Shown here in pieces: positions 1 to 8,419 of a DNA stretch of 64,000 nucleotides (its first letter is position 1; every line of letters begins with the position of its first letter). Both the position numbers and the translations under genes were made by a program. Under the pieces are notes generated by a model, which ran no database searches, was not told the origin of the DNA, and was given only the letters and a program-made list of their open reading frames with translations. This DNA is from Thermomonas sp. XSG. GTDB lineage: Bacteria; Pseudomonadota; Gammaproteobacteria; Xanthomonadales; Xanthomonadaceae. The DNA lies in the NCBI RefSeq assembly GCF_014678725.1, contig NZ_CP061497.1:2062001-2126000 (forward strand). Reading direction: 5' to 3'.

Positions 1-1
1 G

Positions 2-2239
2 GCCAAGGCGCAGGCCGAGCGCATCCGCCCGACCCTCCCCAAGGGCACCGACATCTACGTGGCCTACGACAGCACCACCTTCATCTCCGCGGCGGTGGAG
101 CGGGTGTACGAGACGCTGGTGGAGGCCGTGGTGCTGGTGCTGATCGTGATCTGGCTGTTCCTCGGCAGCGCACGCGCGGCGCTGATCCCGGCGGTGACGG
201 TGCCGGTGTGCGTGATCGCCTCGTTCATCGCGCTGTACGCGTTCGGCTTCTCGATCAACCTGCTGACCCTGCTGGCGCTGGTGCTGTGCATCGGCTTGGT
301 GGTCGACGATGCGATCGTGGTGGTGGAGAACATCCAGCGCCGCGTCGACCTGGGCGAGCCAGCGTTGGTGGCCGCGCGCCGCGGCACCAAACAGGTGGCG
401 TTCGCGGTGCTGGCCACCACCGCGGTGCTGGTGGCGGTGTTCCTGCCGGTCGGTTTCCTGCAGGGCAATACCGGCCGGTTGTTCCGCGAGCTGTCGGTGG
501 CGCTGGCGGCGGCGGTCGCCATCTCCGCCTTCGTCGCGCTGACCCTCACCCCGATGATGGCCAGCAAGCTGCTGCGCCCGCACACCGGCGCGCACGCGGT
601 GCATGGCAACCGCGCCAGTGAATGGCTCAATGCGCGCTTCCAGCGCCTGGCCGGCGGCTACCGGCGGGTGCTGGACCGGCACATCCATCGGGTCTGGCTG
701 TTCGGCGGGTTGATGGCGGCGGCGGTGGTGGCGCTGGTGCTGCTGTTCAAGCTGCTGCCCAGCGAACTGGCGCCGACCGAGGACCGCGGCTCGTTCCAGC
801 TGATGATGGAAGGCCCGGAAGGCGCGGGCTTCGACTACACCGTGGCGCAGATGAAGAAGGTCGAGGCGATCCTGGCGAAGGAAACCGGTCCCGACCAGCC
901 GATCCTGCGCGCCAACCCGCGCGTGCCGGGCAGCTTCGGCGCCAGCGAGGAAATGCACACCGGGCGCGCGATGATCTTCCTGCAGCCCTGGGATGCGCGC
1001 GAGAAGAGCACGGTGGAGCTGGCCGGCGAACTGGAGAAGAAGTTCTCCGGCCTGACCGGGGTGCGCGTGCGCACGATGGCCGGTGGTGGCCTGGTGCGCA
1101 CCCGTGGCCAGCCGTTCCAGCTGGTGCTGGGCGGGCCGGACTACAAGGAACTCGCGCAGTGGCGCGACATCATGCTGGCGAAGATGGCGGACAACCCCGG
1201 CTTTGTCGGCCCGGATTCGGACTACAAGGAAACCCGTCCGCAGATGCGGGTGGTGATCGACCGCGCGCGCGCCGCCGACCTCGGCGTATCTGCCACCGAC
1301 ATCGGCCGCGCGCTGGAGACGATGATGGGAGGCCGCCGCGTCACCACCTTCGTCGACAACGGCGAGGAATACGACGTCAAGCTGCAGGCCAACCGCGACG
1401 GCCGCGATTCGGTGGCGGCGCTGGATGCGCTGCAGGTGCGCGGGCGCGGCGGCATGCTGGTGCCGCTGTCCAACCTGGTCACGCTGCGTGAAGTGGCCGA
1501 GCCGGGCACGCTCAACCGCTTCAACCGCCTGCGTTCGATCACCCTGAGCGCGCGCCTGGCACCCGGCTATCCCCTCGGTGACGCGGTGACCTGGGCGCAG
1601 GACACCGCGCGTGCGTCGCTGCCCGACTACGCGCAGATCAGCTGGAAGGGCGAGTCGCGCGAGCTGCAGCAGTCCGGCGGCGAGGTGCTGGTGACCTTCG
1701 CGCTGGCGCTGCTGATCGTGTACCTGGCGTTGGCCGCGCAGTTCGAGAGCTTCCTGCACCCGCTGGTGATCATGCTCACGGTGCCGCTGGGCGTGCTCGG
1801 CGCGCTGCTGGGCCTGTGGATCACCGGTGGCACGGTCAACCTGTTCTCGCAGATCGGCATCGTGATGCTGGTCGGCCTGGCGGCGAAGAACGGCATCCTG
1901 ATCGTGGAGTTCGCCAACCAGCTGCGCGACGAGGGGCGTGCCATCCATGACGCCATCGTCGAGGCCGCCGCGGTGCGCCTGCGTCCGATCCTGATGACGT
2001 CCATCGCCACCGTGATGGGTGCGGTGCCGCTGGTGATCTTCGGCGGTCCGGGCTCGGCCAGCCGCGCCACCATCGGCGTGGTGGTGATCTTCGGCGTGGC
2101 CTTCTCCACGCTGCTGTCGCTGTTCGTGGTGCCGGCGTTCTACGCGGTGCTGGCGAAATACACGCATTCGCCGGAAGAGCTGGCGCAGCGACTGGAGCAA
2201 CTGGAAGCGGAAACCCCGCAGGTGGGCGGCCATGCATGA
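2..2239 (+). CDS. RND efflux transporter permease subunit, 5'-truncated (HAE-1/AcrB-like)
   Basis: This is the C-terminal 745 residues of an inner-membrane RND pump, which exports drugs or hydrophobic compounds using the proton gradient together with a periplasmic adaptor and an outer-membrane channel. The reading frame is open from base 2, so the start lies before the window; the family is usually about 1,020-1,050 residues. The TM4 motif VVDDAIVVVEN holds the proton-relay Asp pair, and the TM10 motif AAKNGILIVEF holds the relay Lys. The last TM segments and a short cytoplasmic tail are complete. The stop overlaps the next start by 8 bases, so the methyltransferase is probably translationally coupled. 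The substrate cannot be told from sequence. Confidence 0.93.
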   Translation, partial: AKAQAERIRPTLPKGTDIYVAYDSTTFISAAVERVYETLVEAVVLVLIVIWLFLGSARAALIPAVTVPVCVIASFIALYAFGFSINLLTLLALVLCIGLVVDDAIVVVENIQRRVDLGEPALVAARRGTKQVAFAVLATTAVLVAVFLPVGFLQGNTGRLFRELSVALAAAVAISAFVALTLTPMMASKLLRPHTGAHAVHGNRASEWLNARFQRLAGGYRRVLDRHIHRVWLFGGLMAAAVVALVLLFKLLPSELAPTEDRGSFQLMMEGPEGAGFDYTVAQMKKVEAILAKETGPDQPILRANPRVPGSFGASEEMHTGRAMIFLQPWDAREKSTVELAGELEKKFSGLTGVRVRTMAGGGLVRTRGQPFQLVLGGPDYKELAQWRDIMLAKMADNPGFVGPDSDYKETRPQMRVVIDRARAADLGVSATDIGRALETMMGGRRVTTFVDNGEEYDVKLQANRDGRDSVAALDALQVRGRGGMLVPLSNLVTLREVAEPGTLNRFNRLRSITLSARLAPGYPLGDAVTWAQDTARASLPDYAQISWKGESRELQQSGGEVLVTFALALLIVYLALAAQFESFLHPLVIMLTVPLGVLGALLGLWITGGTVNLFSQIGIVMLVGLAAKNGILIVEFANQLRDEGRAIHDAIVEAAAVRLRPILMTSIATVMGAVPLVIFGGPGSASRATIGVVVIFGVAFSTLLSLFVVPAFYAVLAKYTHSPEELAQRLEQLEAETPQVGGHA

Positions 2240-3131
2240 TCGCGACGGTGGTTCCCCGTGGAAGCCGCGCGGTCCGCGCCCGCCGCGCGACGGCGCGCCC
2301 CGCCGTGGATCGGTGCCGAGTGAAAGTTCGCGCCGCGAACCGGCGCGTAACGAGGCTTCGGAATCCGAGCCGGCCGACAACGCGCATCCCGCGCGCGAAC
2401 GCCGCGACGCCGAGCTGCGCCTGTACGGCCTGAACGCGGTGCGGGCCATGTTCGCGAGGCGGCCGCAGGCGCTGCGCAAGCTCTACCTGGCCGAAGCGCG
2501 CATCCCGCAGCTGCAGCCGCTGCTGAAATGGTGCGTGGCGCACCGCGTGGGCTACCGGGTGGTGGATGATGCCGACCTGCAGAAGCTCGCGGCCAGCGCC
2601 CACCACGAAGGCGTGGTGGCCGAAGTGCTGCGCGAGGAACCGCTGCCGCTATCGAGCTGGCTGCGGGATCTCCCGGCTGGTCCGCAGTGCGCGCTGTGGC
2701 TGGATGGCGTAGGCAATCCGCACAACCTGGGCGCGATCCTGCGCAGCGCCGCGCACTTCGGCGTGGCGGCGATCCTGCTGCCCAAGCACTCGACGCTGGC
2801 GCTGTCCGGCGCCGCCGTGCGGGTCGCGGAGGGCGGCGCGGAAGCGGTGCCGCTGGTGCGGCTGGGCCGCGAGGACAACAGCATCGCGCAGCTGCGCAGC
2901 GCCGGTTTCGGGCTGGCCGCCACCGTGGTGCGCGGCGGCAGCGACCTGTTCCAGGCCAGCCTGCCGTCCCGGCTGGTGTACGTGCTGGGTGCGGAAGGCG
3001 AGGGCATGTCGCCGGCATTGGCCGCCGCCTGTGACCTGCGCCTGTCGATCCCCGGCAGCGGCGCGGTGGAAAGCCTCAACGTGGCTGCGGCGACCGCGGT
3101 GCTGCTGGCGGCGTGGGCGCGCGGCGGCTGA
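2232..3131 (+). CDS. SpoU/TrmH-family RNA 2'-O-ribose methyltransferase
   Basis: This 299-residue protein is a SAM-dependent SPOUT-fold RNA methyltransferase, most like RlmB and other TrmH-type rRNA enzymes. The first 55 or so residues are Arg/Pro/Ser-rich and look disordered. A SpoU substrate-binding domain begins at LYGLNAVRAMF, and the SPOUT domain follows with motif 1 NPHNLGAILRSAAHFG, motif 2 VLGAEGEGMS and motif 3 ending ESLNVAAATAVLL, where the knot binds SAM. The exact target nucleotide is not certain; 23S rRNA is the best guess. It overlaps the end of the upstream RND gene by 8 bases. A degenerate REP-like palindrome follows its stop. Confidence 0.9.
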   Translation: MHDRDGGSPWKPRGPRPPRDGAPRRGSVPSESSRREPARNEASESEPADNAHPARERRDAELRLYGLNAVRAMFARRPQALRKLYLAEARIPQLQPLLKWCVAHRVGYRVVDDADLQKLAASAHHEGVVAEVLREEPLPLSSWLRDLPAGPQCALWLDGVGNPHNLGAILRSAAHFGVAAILLPKHSTLALSGAAVRVAEGGAEAVPLVRLGREDNSIAQLRSAGFGLAATVVRGGSDLFQASLPSRLVYVLGAEGEGMSPALAAACDLRLSIPGSGAVESLNVAAATAVLLAAWARGG

Positions 3132-3146
3132 GTCGCCCGGGTTCCT

Positions 3147-3226
3147 TATAGGAGCGCACGGAACGGGCGCGAAGGCTTTCGCAGGATCATGCAAAGAGCC
3201 TGGCGCCCCTGCGGTGCGGTCCTACA
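3147..3226. repeat. REP-like inverted pair, degenerate (GTAG-head type)
   Basis: The outer ends are inverted copies: TATAGGAGCGCAC on the left and TGTAGGACCGCAC as the reverse complement on the right. The inner parts (GGGCGCGA and GCGCCCC) extend the symmetry. The heads resemble the two clearer elements inside the atp operon at 27312-27370 and 28270-28326. It sits in the convergent gap between the methyltransferase and the serine hydrolase, where REP elements commonly lie. Confidence 0.6.
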
Positions 3227-3263
3227 GTGTCCCTGCAATTCGTGCTTCCCGCAGTGCGTGCGC

Positions 3264-4469
3264 TTACCTGTCGCTCGCGCCCTGTTCCTCGATGGCGCTG
3301 AAATTGGAGCGGGCGCCGCTGGAATCATTCGCCACGCCGGTGGCGAAATAGGCGACGCCGGTGCCGGCTGCGCGGTCGATCCACAGTCCCGACAACAGGC
3401 CGTAGGCATTGCCGCTGTGGCCGATGCGCGGGCGGCCGTCGCCGAACAGGTCGTCGCGGCAGCGCTTGCCATCGCCCTGCGCCAGCTGTTGCGTGGCCAG
3501 GCCATACGCGCAGAAGAAGCCGCCGCGGTTGGGTTCGTCCTCCTCGCCGATCACGCCATTGCTGCCGTCATAGCGCCACACCGGCGTGTCCAGCAGCGCC
3601 ACCGAGGCTGGCCCCAGCAGGCGCACGCCGTCCAGCTCGCCATCATTGAGCAGCATCCGGCCGATCCGGGCCAGTCCGCGTGCGGAGATGCGCAGCCCGC
3701 CCTGGGGCGAGAACAGCGTGCCGTTCCGGCCGGGTTGCCACCGCGACAGATCGCAGCTGCCATCGGTCGCCGCGATCACCAGGCAGGCCGGGCGCCGGCC
3801 GTGCAGGTCATCCTTCTGCGGCTGGCGCTTGTCGTCGTACAGCACCACTGCGCGGGCCATCGCGGCTTCGCTGCTGCCGGACCAGTTGAAGCCCGCGTCG
3901 ATCCCCAGCGGGAAAAGCACCAGCCGTCGCATCAGCCGGTCGAAGCGCTCGCCAGTGACGCGTTCCATTGCCTGCGCGACCAGCGGGAAGTTGAGATTGG
4001 TGTAGCGGAAGAACGTGCCCGGTGCGTGCTGCGTATCCCAAGCCTGCGGGTTGCCGGTAATGATGCCGATGTCCTGGCCCAGCGGCACGTTCCAGTAGCC
4101 GGCGGCGTCGGTCAGGCTGGAGGTGTGCGAAAGCAGCATGCGCAGGGTGATCGGCACGTCCGGGAAGGCCGGGTTGCGCAGCGGGAAACCCAGCGCGGTG
4201 GAAACATCCGCATCCAGGTCCAGCTTGCCGGCCTCGACCAGCCGCAGCACGCCGATGGTGGTCACCAGCTTGCTCACCGAGGCGACCCGCGCCGGGTCGT
4301 CGGCGGTGAGGGCGCGGCCCGCGGCCACGTCGGCCAGGCCCTCGGCCCGGACTGCGGTTTCACCCGCGCGGTCGAAGGCGACGCGGACCCGCCCCACCGG
4401 TTCGCTGGCGCCGGCGCAGGAGGCGGCAAGCAGCAGGGAAAGCGCGGCCAGTCGGCGGATCGGGGGCAT
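3264..4469 (-). CDS. Beta-lactamase-related serine hydrolase, exported
   Basis: This 401-residue protein belongs to the class C beta-lactamase/DD-peptidase-like serine hydrolases. An N-terminal signal peptide (hydrophobic residues 7-20, ending near SCAG) points to the periplasm. The catalytic SxxK tetrad is SVSK at residues 64-67, and the second motif is YTN at 156-158. The third motif is HSG, in [10 protein letters not shown] near residue 370, as in esterase-like members rather than KTG beta-lactamases. The substrate is unknown; peptidoglycan peptides, D-amino-acid peptides or esters are all possible. It is monocistronic, convergent with the upstream methyltransferase and divergent from the small Arg-rich gene. 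Confidence 0.88.
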   Translation of the reverse strand: MPPIRRLAALSLLLAASCAGASEPVGRVRVAFDRAGETAVRAEGLADVAAGRALTADDPARVASVSKLVTTIGVLRLVEAGKLDLDADVSTALGFPLRNPAFPDVPITLRMLLSHTSSLTDAAGYWNVPLGQDIGIITGNPQAWDTQHAPGTFFRYTNLNFPLVAQAMERVTGERFDRLMRRLVLFPLGIDAGFNWSGSSEAAMARAVVLYDDKRQPQKDDLHGRRPACLVIAATDGSCDLSRWQPGRNGTLFSPQGGLRISARGLARIGRMLLNDGELDGVRLLGPASVALLDTPVWRYDGSNGVIGEEDEPNRGGFFCAYGLATQQLAQGDGKRCRDDLFGDGRPRIGHSGNAYGLLSGLWIDRAAGTGVAYFATGVANDSSGARSNFSAIEEQGASDR

Positions 4470-4577
4470 GCGGGCTCCGGAAGGTGCCGGCGGGCTGCCG
4501 GCGCGCCCTGCAGGTTAGCTGAACCAATCCCATCCGGGCGGGGAGGCATGACTTCCTGCCCATGTGTAATGATGGTT

Positions 4578-4603
4578 TGGTGTATTACATTACCAGCACA
4601 CCA
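4578..4603. promoter_or_regulatory. Inverted repeat, candidate operator for the Arg-rich peptide gene
   Basis: TGGTGT and ACACCA flank a 14-base centre that is AT-rich compared with its surroundings. A second, overlapping symmetry pairs GTAAT (about 4566) with ATTAC (about 4584). The site lies 16 bases before the start codon at 4619 and ends just before the Shine-Dalgarno AGGAGG. The position suits a repressor or activator site for the gene downstream. The binding protein is not known. Confidence 0.4.
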
Positions 4604-4618
4604 GTTCAGGAGGCCGTC

Positions 4619-4816
4619 ATGTTCACCACCACCCGCATCCCCCGCAGTCCCGCTTTCGTCGAGCGCCGCAAGGCTGAACGCAGCGCCAACGATGGCGAGT
4701 TCCAGCCGCGCAACCGCGGCGAACGCGAGTTCGGCATCGGCTACGGCCGCAGCAGCGGCTATGTCCGCAACCGCAGCTACGTGGCCAGCCAGCCCACCCT
4801 GTTCCGCTGCCGCTGA
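4619..4816 (+). CDS. Small Arg-rich protein of unknown function (65 aa)
   Basis: This 65-residue, strongly basic protein has no family I recognise. The start at ATG 4619 is chosen because a perfect AGGAGG lies 5 bases upstream; the longer reading with a start at 4562 would run through the dyad and lacks such a site. The sequence has no hydrophobic segment. It is rich in Arg, Ser, Gly and Tyr, with a GYGRSSGYVRNRSY stretch at its C-terminal half that recalls low-complexity nucleic-acid-binding tails. The strong ribosome-binding site and the dyad upstream favour a real, regulated gene. It could be an RNA-binding or stress peptide, but that is inference only. Confidence 0.6.
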   Translation: MFTTTRIPRSPAFVERRKAERSANDGEFQPRNRGEREFGIGYGRSSGYVRNRSYVASQPTLFRCR

Positions 4817-4872
4817 ACCGGCGCGTTCTTCGCGTATCGTCCACTGCCATCGCTACCGCTGGATCCCTGCCG

Positions 4873-5211
4873 ATGAAGCATCCGATCGCCGCTGCCCTGC
4901 TGGTCCTCCTTGCCCTGCCGCTGGCCGGCCAGGCAGGGAACTGCAAGCTGGACATCCAACCCGTCACTAGCGGCTTTTTCCTCAATCCCACCCTGGACAA
5001 GCTGACGGTGCGGTCGATGCGGTCGGTCAAGCCGGGCGTCGACTGCAAGTTGCAGCAGGGCGACGAAATCGTGCAGATCAACGCCCAGGCGGTGCCGGGA
5101 CGCAAGGCCCGCGAGGTCCAGGCCTTCTGGAAGGATCTGAAGCAGGATCAGCCGCTGACGTTCAAGGTGCTGCGCCACGGCAAGCCGCTGACGCTGGTAC
5201 TGGAAGATTGA
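4873..5211 (+). CDS. Exported PDZ-domain-like protein (112 aa)
   Basis: A 20-residue signal peptide (KHPIAAALLVLLALPLAG) precedes a single small domain that reads like a PDZ fold. The segment LQQGDEIVQINAQAVPGRK matches the PDZ core in which a carboxylate-binding loop is followed by GD.I..I.G. Two Cys residues (in NCKLDI and VDCKLQQ) may form a periplasmic disulfide. The protein lacks a protease domain, so it is probably a small periplasmic binding or adaptor protein. The gene stands alone, tail-to-tail with the AcpH-like gene. Confidence 0.6.
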   Translation: MKHPIAAALLVLLALPLAGQAGNCKLDIQPVTSGFFLNPTLDKLTVRSMRSVKPGVDCKLQQGDEIVQINAQAVPGRKAREVQAFWKDLKQDQPLTFKVLRHGKPLTLVLED

Positions 5212-5236
5212 ACAGCGCGCCGTGCCCGCCGCCGCC

Positions 5237-5836
5237 TCAGGCGGAAGCGGTGGACACGTCGCGCATCCGCTCCGCGGCCACCATCAGCTGCGGGAAGAAC
5301 GTCTCGAACGTCGCCCGCGCCTCCTCCTCGTCGGCGTGCAATATCTCCAGGCAGGCCAGCAGCCGGTCGCCGTTGCGCGAGAGCCGGGTGGAGATTCCCC
5401 GCACCGCGGCATCCACGCTTGCGCGCCGCGCGTAGGATCCCAGCCAGTCGTGCGCGGCCATGCGCGGCGCGATGGCTGCCAGCCGCGCCGGCAAACGGTC
5501 CCGGCGCTCCTCCAGGATGCGATAGATGCGCGCCGTGAACGCAGCCAGCGGCGCGGCGTTCCAGCGATCCCAGCCCTGTGCCAGGCAGTGGTCGAAATAC
5601 ACGTCCAGCACGATGCCGGCGTAACGGCGCAGCGGCCCGAAGCGGGCGCGCATGGCGGTGACCGCAGCGTGGTCGTCGGTGTAGCGGTCGATGCGGCGGT
5701 GGCGCACGATTTCGCTTCGCACCGGTTCGGGCCAGTCCGCAAGCCCGCTTTGGCCGAACACGAAGTCCCCGAGCAGGGCGCCCAGGATGGCGTCGTCCGA
5801 ATGCCGCGCCAGCCAGGCGTGGGCGAGATAGTTCAT
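5237..5836 (-). CDS. ACP phosphodiesterase (AcpH/YajB family)
   Basis: This 199-residue protein begins MNYLAHAWLARHSDDAILG, the hallmark opening of the AcpH family, followed by GDFVFG. Family members remove the 4'-phosphopantetheine group from acyl carrier protein in a metal-dependent, HD-like reaction in the cytoplasm. Length agrees with the family (about 190-200 residues). Conserved His and Asp residues include HRRIDRYTDDH near residue 67, which fits the metal site. It is a single gene with its own start, facing away from the lipoprotein gene next to it. Confidence 0.82.
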   Translation of the reverse strand: MNYLAHAWLARHSDDAILGALLGDFVFGQSGLADWPEPVRSEIVRHRRIDRYTDDHAAVTAMRARFGPLRRYAGIVLDVYFDHCLAQGWDRWNAAPLAAFTARIYRILEERRDRLPARLAAIAPRMAAHDWLGSYARRASVDAAVRGISTRLSRNGDRLLACLEILHADEEEARATFETFFPQLMVAAERMRDVSTASA

Positions 5837-5881
5837 GCGCCGATGGTAATGGCGCGAAGGGTAATGGTCGGGTGGAGCGCC

Positions 5882-6259
5882 TCAGTGGGTGCCGGTGGCG
5901 CGCGGGTGGCAATCTGCGCCGGGCAGCGCATCGTCCAGACGCACGCAGGGGCGGAACCCCACCATCCCGGTCAGCTGGCGGCTGTCGCCGCTGGCGACGC
6001 TGAAGCGCTGCAGCGGCGCCAGCTGGCAGGCCGCTTTACCGTCGCAGGCGTCCGGGTACAGGGTGTAATGACAGGCGCCGCTGCTGCTGCGGACGCATTC
6101 GAACCGCGCCACGCCGTCCTGCACGCTGGCCTTGCTGTGCAGCGCCATGCGGCCTTCGTCCACCCGGCTGGTCCAGGTGGTGCCGCCCGGCGAGCAGCCG
6201 GCCAAGGCCAGCAGGAACTGCAGCAGCGCAACGAGTTTGGTCAAGCCGAGGTTGAACAT
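5882..6259 (-). CDS. Small lipoprotein of unknown function (125 aa)
   Basis: The N-terminus has a hydrophobic signal with a lipobox LAGC (cleavage before Cys22), so this is probably a membrane-anchored periplasmic lipoprotein. The mature part has seven further Cys residues, several in pairs such as CDGKAAC, suggesting disulfides. No family was recognised. The start is the ATG at 6259, eight bases after the stop of the response regulator gene on the same strand, so it is likely the last gene of the kinase-regulator-lipoprotein operon. Confidence 0.65.
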   Translation of the reverse strand: MFNLGLTKLVALLQFLLALAGCSPGGTTWTSRVDEGRMALHSKASVQDGVARFECVRSSSGACHYTLYPDACDGKAACQLAPLQRFSVASGDSRQLTGMVGFRPCVRLDDALPGADCHPRATGTH

Positions 6260-6267
6260 GGTGGGCC

Positions 6268-7056
6268 TCACATGTGCTTGAACAGGGCCATGAACGGCTG
6301 GCTGACCACCAGCGTCTCCGGGCGGTGCCGCAGCCGCACCGTGCCGCGCCCGCTGTCGTCGCGGACGATCCCGGCGATGGCCTTCAGGTTGACGATGGTC
6401 CCGCGGTGGATCTGCTTGAACGTGTTGCCGTCGAGCCGTGGCAGCAGTTCGCGCAGCGAGCTGCGCAGCAGCGCCTCGCCCTCGGCGGTGACCACGGTGG
6501 TGTATTTCTGGTCGGCGCGGAAATACAGAACGTCGTCCACCAGCACCAGCCGGGTCTCGCGCCCAGCGCTGGCGGTCAGCCAGGTCAGCGGCTCCACCGC
6601 GCCGGCGGCTTTCGGCAATGCGCCCAACTTGTCCAGCAGCGCCGCCAGCGCAGCGGCATCCGGCTGCGCCTCGCGCGCCTGTAGACGTTCCAGGGTGGCG
6701 GCCAGGCGCTCGGGCTTGACCGGCTTGAGCAGGTAGTCGACGGCGCCCTGCTCGAAGGCGTCGATGGCGTACTGGTCGTAAGCGGTGACGAACACGATGT
6801 GGGTGCGCGGGCTGGCCTCGGTGGCGATGCGTGCCACCTCGAGGCCGGTCAGGCCGGGCATGCGGATATCGAGGAAGGCGACGTCGGGCTGGTGCTCGGC
6901 CAGCGCCTCCACCGCGCTGGCGCCGTCCTCGCATTCGGCCAACACCTGCAGGCCGGGCCAGGCGCGCTGGAGTTCGGCCACCAGCGCCTGCCGCAGCAGG
7001 GCTTCGTCCTCCGCGACGACGCAGGTCCACGTGCGGACGGGTGCAGTCTCAGTCAT
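6268..7056 (-). CDS. LytTR-family DNA-binding response regulator
   Basis: This 262-residue regulator has an N-terminal receiver domain with acidic pocket EDE (residues 16-18), phosphoacceptor Asp63 in FLDIRMPG, a Thr at FVTAYD and the conserved Lys in LLKPVKPERL. An Ala-rich linker leads to a C-terminal LytTR DNA-binding domain, including VLYFRADQKYTTV and FKQIHRGTIVNL. Members of the LytR/AlgR family bind direct repeats as dimers. The start overlaps the end of the kinase gene by 8 bases, so the two are coupled. Targets are unknown; candidates are neighbouring genes and envelope functions. Confidence 0.93.
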   Translation of the reverse strand: MTETAPVRTWTCVVAEDEALLRQALVAELQRAWPGLQVLAECEDGASAVEALAEHQPDVAFLDIRMPGLTGLEVARIATEASPRTHIVFVTAYDQYAIDAFEQGAVDYLLKPVKPERLAATLERLQAREAQPDAAALAALLDKLGALPKAAGAVEPLTWLTASAGRETRLVLVDDVLYFRADQKYTTVVTAEGEALLRSSLRELLPRLDGNTFKQIHRGTIVNLKAIAGIVRDDSGRGTVRLRHRPETLVVSQPFMALFKHM

Positions 7057-8296
7057 GGCGGGCTCCGTTGGACGGCACCGTGATGGTGGCGGCGACGCCG
7101 CTGGGGAAGTTGGCGATGACCGACAGGTTGGCCTCGCCGGCGTAGCGCAGGCGCAACCGCTCGCGCACGTTCTTCAGGCCGATGCCGGTGCCGCTGGTCT
7201 GGGTGTTGAAGCCCTCGCCGTCGTCGGCCACGGTCACCGCGATCTTGCCGTCGTCGTCGCGGCGGGCGCGGATCCACACGGTGCCGCCGCCGGTGCGCGG
7301 CTCCAGGCCGTGCTTGATCGCGTTCTCCACCAGCGTCTGCAGCATCATCGCCGGCAGCGGAGTGGCGCGCAGCGCCTGCGGCACGTCCACCTGCATGCCG
7401 AGGCGGTCGCCCATGCGGATCTTCAGGATCTCCAGGTAGGCCAGCGCGCGTTCCAGCTCCATGCCCAGCGTGGACATGTCGTCCTCGGCGTTGGGCAGCG
7501 AGCGGCGCAGGTACTGGATCAGGTGGCCCAGCATCGCCTCGGCGCGGGCCGGGTCGCTGCGGGTGAGCAGCTGCGCGCTGGCCAGCGTGTTGTAGAGGAA
7601 GTGCGGCTCGACCTGCGCGTGCAGCAGGTGCAGTTTGGCCTCGGTGAGTTCTTTCTCGGTGGCGGTCTGCGCGGCGCTGGCCTGCTCGCTGCGGCGGCGG
7701 TCGCCGATGCGGCGGGTGATGGCGCGTGCCACGGCCTCGGCGTTCTCGAAGTTGGTGCCGTCGTCGACCAGGAACCAGTCGCTCCAGGCCGGGCTTTCCG
7801 GCTCGCAGATCAGGGTGACCCGGCCGCTGTCGCCGGCCGGTGTGACCGTGGCCTGCAGCTGGTTGTGATCGGGCGCGAACCACAGCAGCGGGTTCCAGCG
7901 CCGCAGCGGCGGCTCGCCGTACAGGTGCGGCCGGGCGATCTTGGCGCGCACCTGCAGGCTGTCGCGCGCAGCCTGCACGCCCTCGGCGCCGGGCAGCCCG
8001 CGGATCGCGGCTTCGACGACGTCGAAGGCTTCGCCGGCTTCCAGCGGGATCTCGATGACGCGCTTCTGGCGGTTGTCCAGCGTCTCGTCGTCCACCCGCC
8101 CGGCGACCAGGCGGACGCGGTGGAGGTGCGAGAACGCGCCGGCGATCACCAGCCCGATGGTGCCGAACGAGAACAGGATCGCGGGGGCCTCGAACTGGCC
8201 GATCAGGGGCAGGCTGGAATACAGCGCCACCACCAGCATGATCGCCAGCCCCCAGGCGCAGCCGATGCGGATGATGAAGAACAGGCGCTTGAACAT
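7049..8296 (-). CDS. LytS/AlgZ-type sensor histidine kinase
   Basis: This 415-residue kinase has two predicted TM segments in the first 60 residues (about 5-28 and 38-56). A cytoplasmic region of about 160 residues with no recognised domain follows. The His_kinase domain carries the phosphoacceptor His232 in QVEPHFLYNTL, and the ATPase has the N-box VENAIKHG (Asn325) and G-boxes DDGEGF and GTGIGLKNV. This architecture pairs with LytTR regulators, which is what lies immediately downstream with an 8-base overlap. There is no large periplasmic sensor, so the signal is probably sensed in or near the membrane. Confidence 0.92.
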   Translation of the reverse strand: MFKRLFFIIRIGCAWGLAIMLVVALYSSLPLIGQFEAPAILFSFGTIGLVIAGAFSHLHRVRLVAGRVDDETLDNRQKRVIEIPLEAGEAFDVVEAAIRGLPGAEGVQAARDSLQVRAKIARPHLYGEPPLRRWNPLLWFAPDHNQLQATVTPAGDSGRVTLICEPESPAWSDWFLVDDGTNFENAEAVARAITRRIGDRRRSEQASAAQTATEKELTEAKLHLLHAQVEPHFLYNTLASAQLLTRSDPARAEAMLGHLIQYLRRSLPNAEDDMSTLGMELERALAYLEILKIRMGDRLGMQVDVPQALRATPLPAMMLQTLVENAIKHGLEPRTGGGTVWIRARRDDDGKIAVTVADDGEGFNTQTSGTGIGLKNVRERLRLRYAGEANLSVIANFPSGVAATITVPSNGARHD

Positions 8297-8419
8297 GGAT
8301 GGTGGCGCGTGCGGGAAGTTGCCGCGAGGATAGCCGCGTGCCGCGGCGATGGAAGAAGGCCTGCGACGAAGCCGCCCTGGCGGCGACGAAGCCGGCGCGG
8401 TCCGCCGCGAGCGCCGCGG

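Noticed and set aside
4562-4816. Longer 84-residue form of the Arg-rich protein
   Set aside because: The start would lie within the dyad and has no ribosome-binding site, whereas ATG 4619 has a perfect AGGAGG.
3189-4970. 593-codon open frame opposite the serine hydrolase
   Set aside because: It is antisense to a clear gene and has the Ala/Arg/Gly/Gln bias of a high-GC shadow frame, with no domain.
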